64,000 nucleotides of DNA from Treponema sp. (GTDB lineage: Bacteria; Spirochaetota; Spirochaetia; Treponematales; Treponemataceae). Every line of letters starts with the position of its first letter. The first letter of the stretch is position 1. The translations under genes were made by a program, and so were the position numbers. The notes beneath the pieces were generated by a model, which saw only the letters and a list, made by a program, of their open reading frames with translations, had not been told where the DNA came from and did no database searches. This document shows positions 34,774 through 41,657 of this stretch, in pieces. Location: NCBI GenBank assembly GCA_017470605.1, contig JAFUYH010000013.1:124001-188000 (forward strand), given 5' to 3'.

Positions 34774-35633
34774 AGATAAGGTTTAAATTCAGGATGGTCG
34801 GCTGCATATTCTGCAGCCGCTTTTTTAAAATCACTCCAGTTGCTTGAAAAAATCAGCTTAATGCCAGGCAGTTCAGGCAAGTCACTTGGAGTAATAAAAT
34901 CATAATTAATGGCCCTGTCATTGAAATATTTTGAAATGCGCGGAACACAATGCATAAGCACATAGGTACAGAAGGTTGAGCATATAAATTTTTCTTTAAG
35001 TCTGGTCGTTTTCTTGTTCAGAAGTTTCTTTTCCAGATTATCCTTAAAGTTTTCATAATCAACTACAGTAGGAAAACCAGGGAGGGGAAGCTTTCTCTGC
35101 AGACAATAAACCGCAACCGGAAAGTTGTGAAAGACAGCATATTTTACTTCATGTGAATTATAGTAATTTTCTACCATTTTCTTTACGTCATCATATTCTT
35201 CTGCCGTAACAGGAAGGGCAAACGTATATTGAAAAGAAGCAAGAGGATTACAGGTCTGCATATATTCACAGGAATTAATATCAGTGCACTGCTCTATTTT
35301 CAAGTCATACTTTCCGCCAAGGGTAAGGCCATAAAAGGAATCTTTCAGGTCAAAGCCAATTGCGGCATGAGAAGCCTTTATTTCAGAAACATTCGTTATG
35401 TCCTGTCCTTTCTGCAATAATTTTGCAGGAAGATTATGCTCGTATTCAGGATTATAGAGTCTGATAAAAACATATTTAGGATTTTCAATACTTTCATAAA
35501 CATTTTCTGCAGACTTTGTAATATTTTTTTCTACAGTGCGGAATACTCTTTTAAAATGAAGAAAGTCTTTATTACGTTTGGTAGATTCATTTTTTATGAT
35601 ATAAGTAAATTTTGAAAGTTTCTCCAGAAGCAT
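34770..35633 (-). CDS. Unknown protein, possibly a permuted papain-like (YiiX/NlpC-like) hydrolase
   Basis: 287 residues, no signal peptide or membrane segment. Features that recall permuted papain-fold enzymes are the His in SEIKASHAAIGFDLKDS (~95), a central YAVFHNFPVAVYCLQRKLPL, and the Cys-containing helix KFICSTFCTYVLMHC (~215), followed by FITPSDLPELPGIKLIF, which resembles the 'tPsdl' end of YiiX-type proteins. The His-Cys order fits the permuted type. This is a fold-level guess. The gene is alone on the minus strand, convergent with the helicase and divergent from the RlpA-like gene. Confidence 0.55.
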   Translation of the reverse strand: MLLEKLSKFTYIIKNESTKRNKDFLHFKRVFRTVEKNITKSAENVYESIENPKYVFIRLYNPEYEHNLPAKLLQKGQDITNVSEIKASHAAIGFDLKDSFYGLTLGGKYDLKIEQCTDINSCEYMQTCNPLASFQYTFALPVTAEEYDDVKKMVENYYNSHEVKYAVFHNFPVAVYCLQRKLPLPGFPTVVDYENFKDNLEKKLLNKKTTRLKEKFICSTFCTYVLMHCVPRISKYFNDRAINYDFITPSDLPELPGIKLIFSSNWSDFKKAAAEYAADHPEFKPYL

Positions 35634-35694
35634 ATCTTTAGTTTATCTCATATATTTTTTTTAGTCGATAAGAAATAAAGCCGATATAATAGTA

Positions 35695-36444
35695 ATGAAA
35701 AAGACAATTATATTGATTTTATCTTTCTTTTTGTGCATTGCATCTCTTTCTGCAGAAGCTTCTGCAGAAGTTTATATGGAAAAAGCCACGGTTTCTTTTT
35801 ATGCAGATGATTTCCATGGAAAGAAAACTTCCAGCGGAGAAACTTTCAACATGCATGATTTTACCTGTGCCAACAAAAGCCTTCCTTTTGACACCCAGTT
35901 AAAGGTTACAAATCTTGCTAACGGCAAATCCGTAAAGGTAAGGGTAAATGACAGAGGCCCCTTTGTTGCAGACAGGGAACTGGATCTGTCAAAGGCAGCG
36001 GCCGAAGCTCTTGGCATGATTGCTTCAGGAACGGCACAAGTCCGCATAGAAATCTTAAAGCGCGGGCCAGAAAGTGATTTAAGCAGGATTACGGCAGAAA
36101 AAGCAATGAAAATTGTTGCGCAAAAATCTTCATCTCAGCAGGCAAATCAAAAAAATCAGAAAACTGGTTCAGTCGCAAAGGCAGAATCTGGTTCAGAAAA
36201 AAAAGAATATCCAGATGGAAGCAGATGGGATTTACAGGTAGGCGCATTTTCTACCAGAGAAAATGCAAATCAGCTTGCCCAGAAACTTCTGAGAGCAGGC
36301 TTTACTGATGTAGTGTTTCAAAAAACATCTAAAGTCTATAGGGTGGTAATAAAAAATGTTCCCGCAGAAAAAGTAGAAAAAACAAAGTCCAGGCTTGCAG
36401 AAAAGGGATTTGGAGAAGCTCTGGTACGCCAGCGTAAAAAATAA
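35695..36444 (+). CDS. RlpA-like double-psi barrel protein with SPOR domain
   Basis: 249 residues. The signal peptide (MKKTIILILSFFLCIASLSA) is followed by the RlpA double-psi beta-barrel: ATVSFYADDFHGKKTSSGETF, FDTQLKVTNLANGKSVKVRVNDRGPF and DLSKAAAEALGM, containing the conserved His/Asp pattern of the family. A Gln/Ser/Lys linker leads to a C-terminal SPOR domain (WDLQVGAFSTRENANQLAQK...). RlpA proteins bind or cleave denuded glycan strands at the septum; SPOR binds the same strands. A TATAAT ends 4 nt before the ATG, and no RBS is visible. Confidence 0.9.
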   Translation: MKKTIILILSFFLCIASLSAEASAEVYMEKATVSFYADDFHGKKTSSGETFNMHDFTCANKSLPFDTQLKVTNLANGKSVKVRVNDRGPFVADRELDLSKAAAEALGMIASGTAQVRIEILKRGPESDLSRITAEKAMKIVAQKSSSQQANQKNQKTGSVAKAESGSEKKEYPDGSRWDLQVGAFSTRENANQLAQKLLRAGFTDVVFQKTSKVYRVVIKNVPAEKVEKTKSRLAEKGFGEALVRQRKK

Positions 36445-36450
36445 CAAAGC

Positions 36451-36580
36451 AGGGCAAACGCATTATAAAAGAGCCGAAACTGTAAAATCTGATGGATGGC
36501 AGTGAAACCGAGGCTGAAAAGGCTTTGAGATTTTTGGCGACTGCCATATAAATGTGCAAACTTTATAATGCGTTTGCCCT
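36451..36580. ncRNA. Structured element with possible pseudoknot
   Basis: A 19-bp perfect stem, AGGGCAAACGCATTATAAA (36451-36469) with its complement at 36562-36580, closes a ~92-nt interior. Inside, AAAATCT (36484-36490) pairs with AGATTTT (36528-36534), and ATGGCAGT (36496-36503) pairs with ACTGCCAT (36540-36547). These two helices interleave, so they form a pseudoknot if both exist. It stands between the SPOR gene and the 36.66-kb gene. Strand and transcription are unknown; a small transposon-like palindromic unit is the alternative. Confidence 0.55.
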
Positions 36581-36659
36581 GAATAACAAAGATAAATATA
36601 TTTGATTTTTGTACCTAATACGTTATAATGAATAGACTATAATATAGTGGAGAAATTGC

Positions 36660-38378
36660 ATGGAAGACATTTTAGATCCAGAAATTGCAGCCTTACTCGG
36701 CAACTCAGACTCTAATTCGGAAGATGCAGTAGAAGAACTTGAAATTGAGGAATTCACACCAGATGAAATTCCAACAAACAGAAAGTCTCTTTTTTCTAAA
36801 TCAGTTGATGAAGTTGTTAATACTGTAAAATCACGCTCCATCCATGAAGTTGATTTGAGTCAGAAAGAGTTTGCAAAAATAGAAAATCCACTCAGTGACA
36901 CCCCGACACAGGTATTTAATGACCAGAAATATTATAAAACAGCCCTCACAGGAGAAAATCAGTCTGCTCAGCGTGTTCACCAGCTGCTTACAAAATATCT
37001 TACCTGTCAGGATCCAAAAGACAGGGCAGTTTTCCGCCAGCAGATTGTAACAGCTTACTGGGAACTTCTGCGGGGAATGGTTGGCAAAATGGTAGACCCG
37101 GGTGTTGCCATGCCAAAACGCATGATGGTCAGATACGGTGTAATTCTTCCTTCTCTGTTCAAACAGGAATCAAAAGAATTTTTTTCTAAAATCATATATG
37201 AAAACAAGACCGGGGAACCTGTCCTTTATGTAGATGAATGGTTTAAGGAAATTGCAAGCGGCAGAATGAACAATTCTGCAACTGATGAAAAAAAACAGGT
37301 AAAAGCCGCAAATATGACTCCAGACCAGGCCGCTTCTGCAGAACAGGCCCGCCTTATGCAGCTGCAGTCCAAGAATTCTGGAAAAATGCAGAGTTCTGAA
37401 AACATGCTTTCCATGAAAGAAAACGAAAGGAACATGCTTGAAACAGAACTTAGAAACAACATTAATGAACTGTGCGAACACCAGCAGTTAATGGGTTTTG
37501 AACCGCACACTTCGGCCTACAGTGAACTGCAGAGAAAACAGTTTGCAACCATTACAGACATCCTTCACAGGCTTTCTAAAAATGACAAGGAACTTTCAAA
37601 AGCGCTGGAAGAATTCAAGGAAGCAAAGACAACCTACGATAACGTTCAGAACAAGATTTCTGCTGGAGGCGGAGCAACTTTTGCCACAAACGATACGGAA
37701 GCCGTAAAAATTGAATTTGAAACTGTACGTCAGATGGCAAAAATGACTATCGGACGCCGGGGAAACCAGTTCCCAATCTTTACCCGTGAATTTTATCACT
37801 GTACAGAAAAAGGAACAGGAACCCGCGAAAACGTTCTGGAAGTTTTACGCTGGGTAGAATCAATTGATCCGGGTGTTTTCCACCGAATTCACAAGAATAT
37901 TCCGAACAGAATTGTTCCTTATGTTCTGCTTGTACCTACATACGGAGACCGCGGTTTCTGCTGGGAACCTTTTGACCGTTACAACCGCGTAACAAGCCGC
38001 GGACGTATTGTTGTTCCAATGTACCCTAAAGACCTTACGATTGCCGTTCTTACAGCAGTTGCAGACCTGCGCTGGCAGGTTGCCAAAGAAAAGGCATCCT
38101 ATTACTGGATGGAAGAAGGCCTTACAGGACAGTATTACCAGCATTATGAGCAGCAGAAACTGAAGGGAGACCTTAAGGAATTCTTTATTGAAGACTACAT
38201 TCTGTGGATGACAAAGGAATCTACAGGAGTTCAGCGTCTGGATAAAGATGTGCGGGGAATCTTCTGGCGTAATATGCCCTTCCCTAAGGAACTTAAGGAA
38301 GAACTGCGCAAGCGTTCCCTTGTTTATGATGAACTATGCAAGAAGGATGCCAACCGCGAAATGAGCGACGGCTATTGA
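36660..38378 (+). CDS. Conserved-looking spirochaetal protein of unknown function
   Basis: 572 residues, no signal peptide. The acidic start (MEDILDPEIAALLGNSDSNS, then EELEIEEFTPDEIPTNRKSL) is followed by a helical region with a charged coiled coil (~270-335, MLSMKENERNMLETELRNNI) and a C-terminal globular part with aromatic conserved-looking blocks (FTREFYHCTEKGTGTRENVL, YGDRGFCWEPFDRYN, SYYWMEEGLTGQYYQHY). I recognise no catalytic motif. The last block suggests a fold specific to spirochaetes. TATAAT-like boxes at 36624-36629 and 36638-36643 and TGGAG at 36648 form a normal leader. Confidence 0.7.
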   Translation: MEDILDPEIAALLGNSDSNSEDAVEELEIEEFTPDEIPTNRKSLFSKSVDEVVNTVKSRSIHEVDLSQKEFAKIENPLSDTPTQVFNDQKYYKTALTGENQSAQRVHQLLTKYLTCQDPKDRAVFRQQIVTAYWELLRGMVGKMVDPGVAMPKRMMVRYGVILPSLFKQESKEFFSKIIYENKTGEPVLYVDEWFKEIASGRMNNSATDEKKQVKAANMTPDQAASAEQARLMQLQSKNSGKMQSSENMLSMKENERNMLETELRNNINELCEHQQLMGFEPHTSAYSELQRKQFATITDILHRLSKNDKELSKALEEFKEAKTTYDNVQNKISAGGGATFATNDTEAVKIEFETVRQMAKMTIGRRGNQFPIFTREFYHCTEKGTGTRENVLEVLRWVESIDPGVFHRIHKNIPNRIVPYVLLVPTYGDRGFCWEPFDRYNRVTSRGRIVVPMYPKDLTIAVLTAVADLRWQVAKEKASYYWMEEGLTGQYYQHYEQQKLKGDLKEFFIEDYILWMTKESTGVQRLDKDVRGIFWRNMPFPKELKEELRKRSLVYDELCKKDANREMSDGY

Positions 38379-38390
38379 TATTCAGAAAAG

Positions 38391-38783
38391 CTAATCTGCA
38401 CGAGGGCTGTGGCAGTTACTGCAGCCCACAACATGAACGTGCTTTTTTCCAAGGCTTTTGTTAAAAAGCCTTGCCGTAAGAGACTGCTCCGGGCCTACAC
38501 TTTTGTGGCATACGGGGCAGATTCTTTTTAACCCGGGTTCACAAACCGGATAACAGTGAGGGCATCCCATTACAATCATAAGCTGGTCAGGAACATTCAT
38601 AGGCCTGTATACTTTTGAAATTATATTTTCGCCTACATATAAAGACGAATCACAAAGAGGGCATTTTACAGGCTGTACAGGCCGGCTTTTTTTTGCACTT
38701 CCCTTTTTCCCGAAAAAACGAACATAGCAGACAATCAGCGCAATAATTACGCAGACAGCAAGCCCCATCAACAGATAATCCAT
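38391..38783 (-). CDS. Membrane-anchored protein with paired zinc ribbons
   Basis: About 130 residues from the ATG at 38783. One N-terminal membrane helix (LLMGLAVCVIIALIVCYVRF) is followed by a basic stretch and four CxxC knuckles: VKCPLCDSSL, MGCPHCYPVC, RICPVCHKSV and VGCSNCHS. The four knuckles suggest two zinc ribbons on the cytoplasmic side. Function unknown. Minus-strand TATAAT (38795-38790) ends 6 nt before this ATG, while an earlier in-frame ATG at 38801 would lie upstream of the -10, which supports the shorter start. Confidence 0.7.
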   Translation of the reverse strand: MDYLLMGLAVCVIIALIVCYVRFFGKKGSAKKSRPVQPVKCPLCDSSLYVGENIISKVYRPMNVPDQLMIVMGCPHCYPVCEPGLKRICPVCHKSVGPEQSLTARLFNKSLGKKHVHVVGCSNCHSPRAD

Positions 38784-38857
38784 GTTTTTATTATAGCACA
38801 AGCCGGAAACAAAAAATAAAAAAGTTCAAAAATTTATAAAAAAAATTAATTTTTTCC

Positions 38858-38884
38858 TAAACATTTTTTATCAGAACCCGAAAA
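38858..38884 (+). promoter_or_regulatory. FliA (sigma-28) type promoter of flaB
   Basis: TAAA (38858-38861), 15-nt spacer, CCCGAAAA (38877-38884); consensus TAAA-N15-GCCGATAA. Six of eight bases match in the -10 block. Confidence 0.7.
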
Positions 38885-38893
38885 TCAAGTATA

Positions 38894-38989
38894 GGGTGGT
38901 GGAAACCCGTGAGATAAGGCACGAGGTGCTTTTTAACCGCGTTGTTGGTTAAAAAAACCTGGCGTTAATTGCCAGGCGTTTCGTCCACC
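38894..38989 (+). promoter_or_regulatory. Structured 5' leader of flaB
   Basis: Four consecutive hairpins follow the promoter: GGGT-GGTGGAA-ACCC (38894-38908), GCAC-GAG-GTGC (38919-38929), TTTTTAACC / GGTTAAAAA (38930-38955) and CCTGGC / GCCAGG (38958-38976). The first loop GGTGGA is complementary to TCCACC at 38984-38989, which allows a pseudoknot. The GGA in that loop also resembles a CsrA site. AGGAG lies at 39019-39023 before the ATG. Confidence 0.6.
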
Positions 38990-39029
38990 ATGTGTTTTAT
39001 CTTTTTAACCAAACTATAAGGAGATTATT

Positions 39030-39890
39030 ATGGTTATTAATCACAATATGAGCGCTTTGTTCGCTCAGCGTTCCCAGGGAATTCAGGATCTTAATGCCCA
39101 GAAGAGTATGGAAAAACTTTCTTCAGGTATGAAGATCAACCGTGCAGGCGATGATGCATCAGGACTTGCTGTATCAGAAAAAATGAGAGCTCAGATTCGC
39201 GGTTTGAATCAGGCTTCACAGAACGCTCAGAACGGTATCTCTTTCATTCAGACAACAGAAGGATATCTGCAGGAAACAACAGATATTATCCAGAGAATCC
39301 GCGAACTCGCAGTTCAGTCTTCTAACGGTATTTACTCTTCTGAAGACCGCATGCAGATTCAGGTTGAAGTATCTTCTCTTATTGCAGAAGTAGACCGCAT
39401 CGCATCTGCTGCTCAGTTCAACGGTATGAATATGCTTACAGGACGCTTTGCCCGCCCTACAGGTGAAAATGCAGTTACTGGTTCTATGTGGTTCCATATT
39501 GGTGCTAACATGGATCAGAGAACACAGGTTTACATTGGAACAATGTCTGCAACAGCCCTTGGACTCCGCAACATTGGTGATGAAACAATCATGACTCTTG
39601 AGACTCCAGATGAAGCTAACCGCGCAATCGGAACTCTTGATGAAGCCCTTATGAAGATTAACAAGCAGCGTGCTGACCTTGGTGCTTACCAGAACCGCCT
39701 TGAAGAAACAGTTAAGGGACTTGATATTGGTGCTGAAAACCTCCAGGCTTCTGAATCACGCATCCGCGATACAGACATGGCTGCTGAAATGGTTGAATTC
39801 ACAAAAGACCAGGTACTCAGCCAGGCTGGAACAGCGATGCTGGCTCAGGCTAATCAGAGTTCACAGAACGTACTTAGCTTGCTGAGATAG
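39030..39890 (+). CDS. flaB: Flagellar filament core protein FlaB
   Basis: 286 residues, the size of spirochaetal FlaB core flagellins. N-terminal D0/D1: [40 protein letters not shown] and [21 protein letters not shown]-terminal D1/D0: [20 protein letters not shown] and [20 protein letters not shown]. The central domain is short, as expected for periplasmic flagella. It is exported by the flagellar type III system and assembled under the outer membrane. Expression probably depends on FliA and on a structured leader. Its 3' end is partly duplicated about 107 nt downstream, followed by a strong terminator. Confidence 0.97.
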   Translation: MVINHNMSALFAQRSQGIQDLNAQKSMEKLSSGMKINRAGDDASGLAVSEKMRAQIRGLNQASQNAQNGISFIQTTEGYLQETTDIIQRIRELAVQSSNGIYSSEDRMQIQVEVSSLIAEVDRIASAAQFNGMNMLTGRFARPTGENAVTGSMWFHIGANMDQRTQVYIGTMSATALGLRNIGDETIMTLETPDEANRAIGTLDEALMKINKQRADLGAYQNRLEETVKGLDIGAENLQASESRIRDTDMAAEMVEFTKDQVLSQAGTAMLAQANQSSQNVLSLLR

Positions 39891-39943
39891 TCTTGAAAAG
39901 GCGGTGCTTCCAGCATCGGTAAGCAAGCGCAGGCTTGCGACCA

Positions 39944-39964
39944 ATGCTGGCTCAGGCTAACCAG
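39944..39964 (+). repeat. Partial duplication of the flaB 3' end
   Basis: ATGCTGGCTCAGGCTAA and CAG recur here with one difference from flaB positions 39837-39857 (MLAQANQ). The copy then runs into TCAAGCC-GACAATGACA-type repeat sequence, and no second flagellin gene is present. Confidence 0.65.
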
Positions 39965-39990
39965 TCAAGCCAGACAATGACAAGCCATAT

Positions 39991-40023
39991 AAAAAAACCG
40001 TTCGGTTTACCGAACGGTTTTTT
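39991..40023 (+). terminator. Terminator after flaB
   Basis: A-tract, CCGTTCGG-TTTA-CCGAACGG, T-tract. Symmetric, so it may also end the convergent STAS gene transcript. Confidence 0.92.
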
Positions 40024-40056
40024 GTTTTAACAGGACTAAAAAAATAAAAATAATTT

Positions 40057-40611
40057 TTAGCCCAGAGTAATTCCACCCTGTTCTGTAATTGTAATAATTG
40101 CCTTACAGTTAGTGCAGCGGAAACGGCCAGGGCGAGTTGCCTGAACAATTTTACTGCAGGAAGGACAGGTAAGGGCTTTAGGGAAAATCTGAGTAGGTGC
40201 AGAACCATCATCCTGTGTAAAGAATTCAAGAGCTTCTTCTACAGTTGTTTTCAAATTAAAGAACTGAGAGAATCCCAGAATCTGGAAAACTTCAGAAACC
40301 TTTTCCTGAACGGCAGCAAGAACAATATCTCCACCCTTTACCTTTACCATTTTCAGAAGAATTGTGAAGGAGCCAAGTCCAGTTGAAGAAACGTAAGACA
40401 GTCCCGCACAATTAAACAGCAGATTAAAATAACCGGCACCGATTACTTTTGTCAGCTGCTTCTGGAAGAAGGATGAATTATACGTGTCTATGTAGCCTTC
40501 CAAATCAACCATACAGCCGCTTGAAAGACCTGGTATCTTTTTTAATGTAATTTTAAGGGAATCATCTTTGTCATTATCAAAGCCTGATACAATCGAATTG
40601 TTCGATTCCAT
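40057..40611 (-). CDS. STAS-domain (anti-sigma factor antagonist-like) protein with C-terminal zinc ribbon
   Basis: 184 residues. The STAS domain covers ~15-125: SGCMVDLEGYIDTYNSSFFQ, LLFNCAGLSYVSSTGLGSFT (the phosphorylatable Ser of the SpoIIAA-type SSTG motif is present), ILLKMVKVKGGDIVLAAVQE and VSEVFQILGFSQFF. A C-terminal ribbon (ALTCPSCSKIVQATRPGRFR, then CTNC) carries two CxxC pairs. STAS proteins of this type relieve an anti-sigma kinase when dephosphorylated; the ribbon may bind DNA, RNA or protein. No kinase gene is beside it. It is placed next to flaB, which hints at control of motility genes (inference). RBS AGAGGTGAG. Confidence 0.85.
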   Translation of the reverse strand: MESNNSIVSGFDNDKDDSLKITLKKIPGLSSGCMVDLEGYIDTYNSSFFQKQLTKVIGAGYFNLLFNCAGLSYVSSTGLGSFTILLKMVKVKGGDIVLAAVQEKVSEVFQILGFSQFFNLKTTVEEALEFFTQDDGSAPTQIFPKALTCPSCSKIVQATRPGRFRCTNCKAIITITEQGGITLG

Positions 40612-40706
40612 ATATCACTCACCTCTTAAATATTCTGTAATCACTATATTGTATCACTGAAAAAATAAACTGTAAAGGAAAAAGTTATTATATAAAATTA
40701 TTCAAC

Positions 40707-41306
40707 TTAAAAAGCAGCCCTTCCTCTAAAACTTAATGCTAAGGTTCGCTTGTCAATGTATTCCAAATCTCCACCCACCGGCATTCCAGTGGCAAGCCTT
40801 GTCACTTTTACAGCCGGCTGTACATTTAACTCGGAAATAACTTTGTTTACATAAAGGGCTGTAGTATCACCTTCTACAGTCGGATTTGTTGCTATAATCA
40901 CCTCTGATATTCCGCCGTTACGAATCCGCGATAAAAGAGGCTGTAAATTAAGCTGAGCAGGGCCAATTCCTTCCAGGGGTTTTATCAAAGCACCTAAAAC
41001 ATGATAGACCCCGCGATATTCACCATAGGCTTCGATTGTAGAAACATCCTGAGGCTGTTCTACAATGCAAATCTGAGACTTATCCCGCAGAGGATCAGAA
41101 CAGATGGAACACGGGTCATTTTCTGTCCAGGCCCCGCAAACAGAGCAAGGCTTAATTTTTTCATGCAGGGTACCCAAATTCTGGGCAAAACGCTGAACAT
41201 AACTGGAATCCTGCTTTAAAAGCCAGTTTACCAGACGAACAGCACTCTTTTTTCCTATTCCCGGAAGTCTGGAAAAATTACCTGCAAGCTCATCAAAAGC
41301 ATTCAT
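40707..41306 (-). CDS. recR: Recombination mediator protein RecR
   Basis: 199 residues, normal size. N-terminal helix-hairpin-helix (LPGIGKKSAVRLVNWLL), C4 zinc finger (CSVCGAWTENDPCSICSDP), Toprim domain (ICIVEQPQDVSTIEAYGEYR, then IIATNPTVEGDTTALYVN) and the end GVPVGGDLEY-type sequence reading LATGMPVGGDLEYIDKRTLA. It works with RecO to load RecA at gaps. It is third in the dnaX-ybaB-recR operon, a common bacterial order; 12 nt separate it from ybaB. Confidence 0.97.
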   Translation of the reverse strand: MNAFDELAGNFSRLPGIGKKSAVRLVNWLLKQDSSYVQRFAQNLGTLHEKIKPCSVCGAWTENDPCSICSDPLRDKSQICIVEQPQDVSTIEAYGEYRGVYHVLGALIKPLEGIGPAQLNLQPLLSRIRNGGISEVIIATNPTVEGDTTALYVNKVISELNVQPAVKVTRLATGMPVGGDLEYIDKRTLALSFRGRAAF

Positions 41307-41318
41307 GTTTAATGCCCC

Positions 41319-41624
41319 TTACAAACCCAGTTTTGACAAATCAAAATCGCCAAGGGATGCTGTAGATTTGATTTTTTCCTGAACATTTTCAATTGCCTTA
41401 TTATGGGCAGATACTATTAAATCCTGAAGCATCTGAACATCGCGGTTGTCCACGCAGATAGGGTCTAGTTTTATATCAAGCATTTCAAATTTTCCGTTTA
41501 AGGTTACTGTTACCATGCGTCCGCCGGAAGAACCTTCTGCAGTAATGCCTGCAATTTCGCGCTGAATTTTTTCAGCCTGTTCTTTAATCATCTGAGAATT
41601 CTTCAGGAATTCAAAAGGATTCAT
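41319..41624 (-). CDS. YbaB/EbfC family nucleoid-associated protein
   Basis: About 101 residues starting MNPFEFLKNSQMIKEQAEKI; an in-frame ATG four codons earlier is possible. The core reads EGSSGGRMVTVTLNGKFEML, with DIKLDP and LQDLIVSAHNKAIENVQEKI, the standard YbaB pattern. It forms dimers that bind DNA without strict specificity; the Borrelia homologue EbfC is known as a gene regulator. It lies between dnaX and recR, as in many bacteria. Confidence 0.95.
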   Translation of the reverse strand: MNPFEFLKNSQMIKEQAEKIQREIAGITAEGSSGGRMVTVTLNGKFEMLDIKLDPICVDNRDVQMLQDLIVSAHNKAIENVQEKIKSTASLGDFDLSKLGL

Positions 41625-41657
41625 ATTTTTCCTCACTATATTTTAATTTTATATAAT

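Noticed and set aside
38894-38989. A cyclic-di-GMP (GEMM) riboswitch in the flaB leader
   Set aside because: The conserved receptor and tetraloop segments of GEMM-I and GEMM-II are not present; only generic hairpins are seen.
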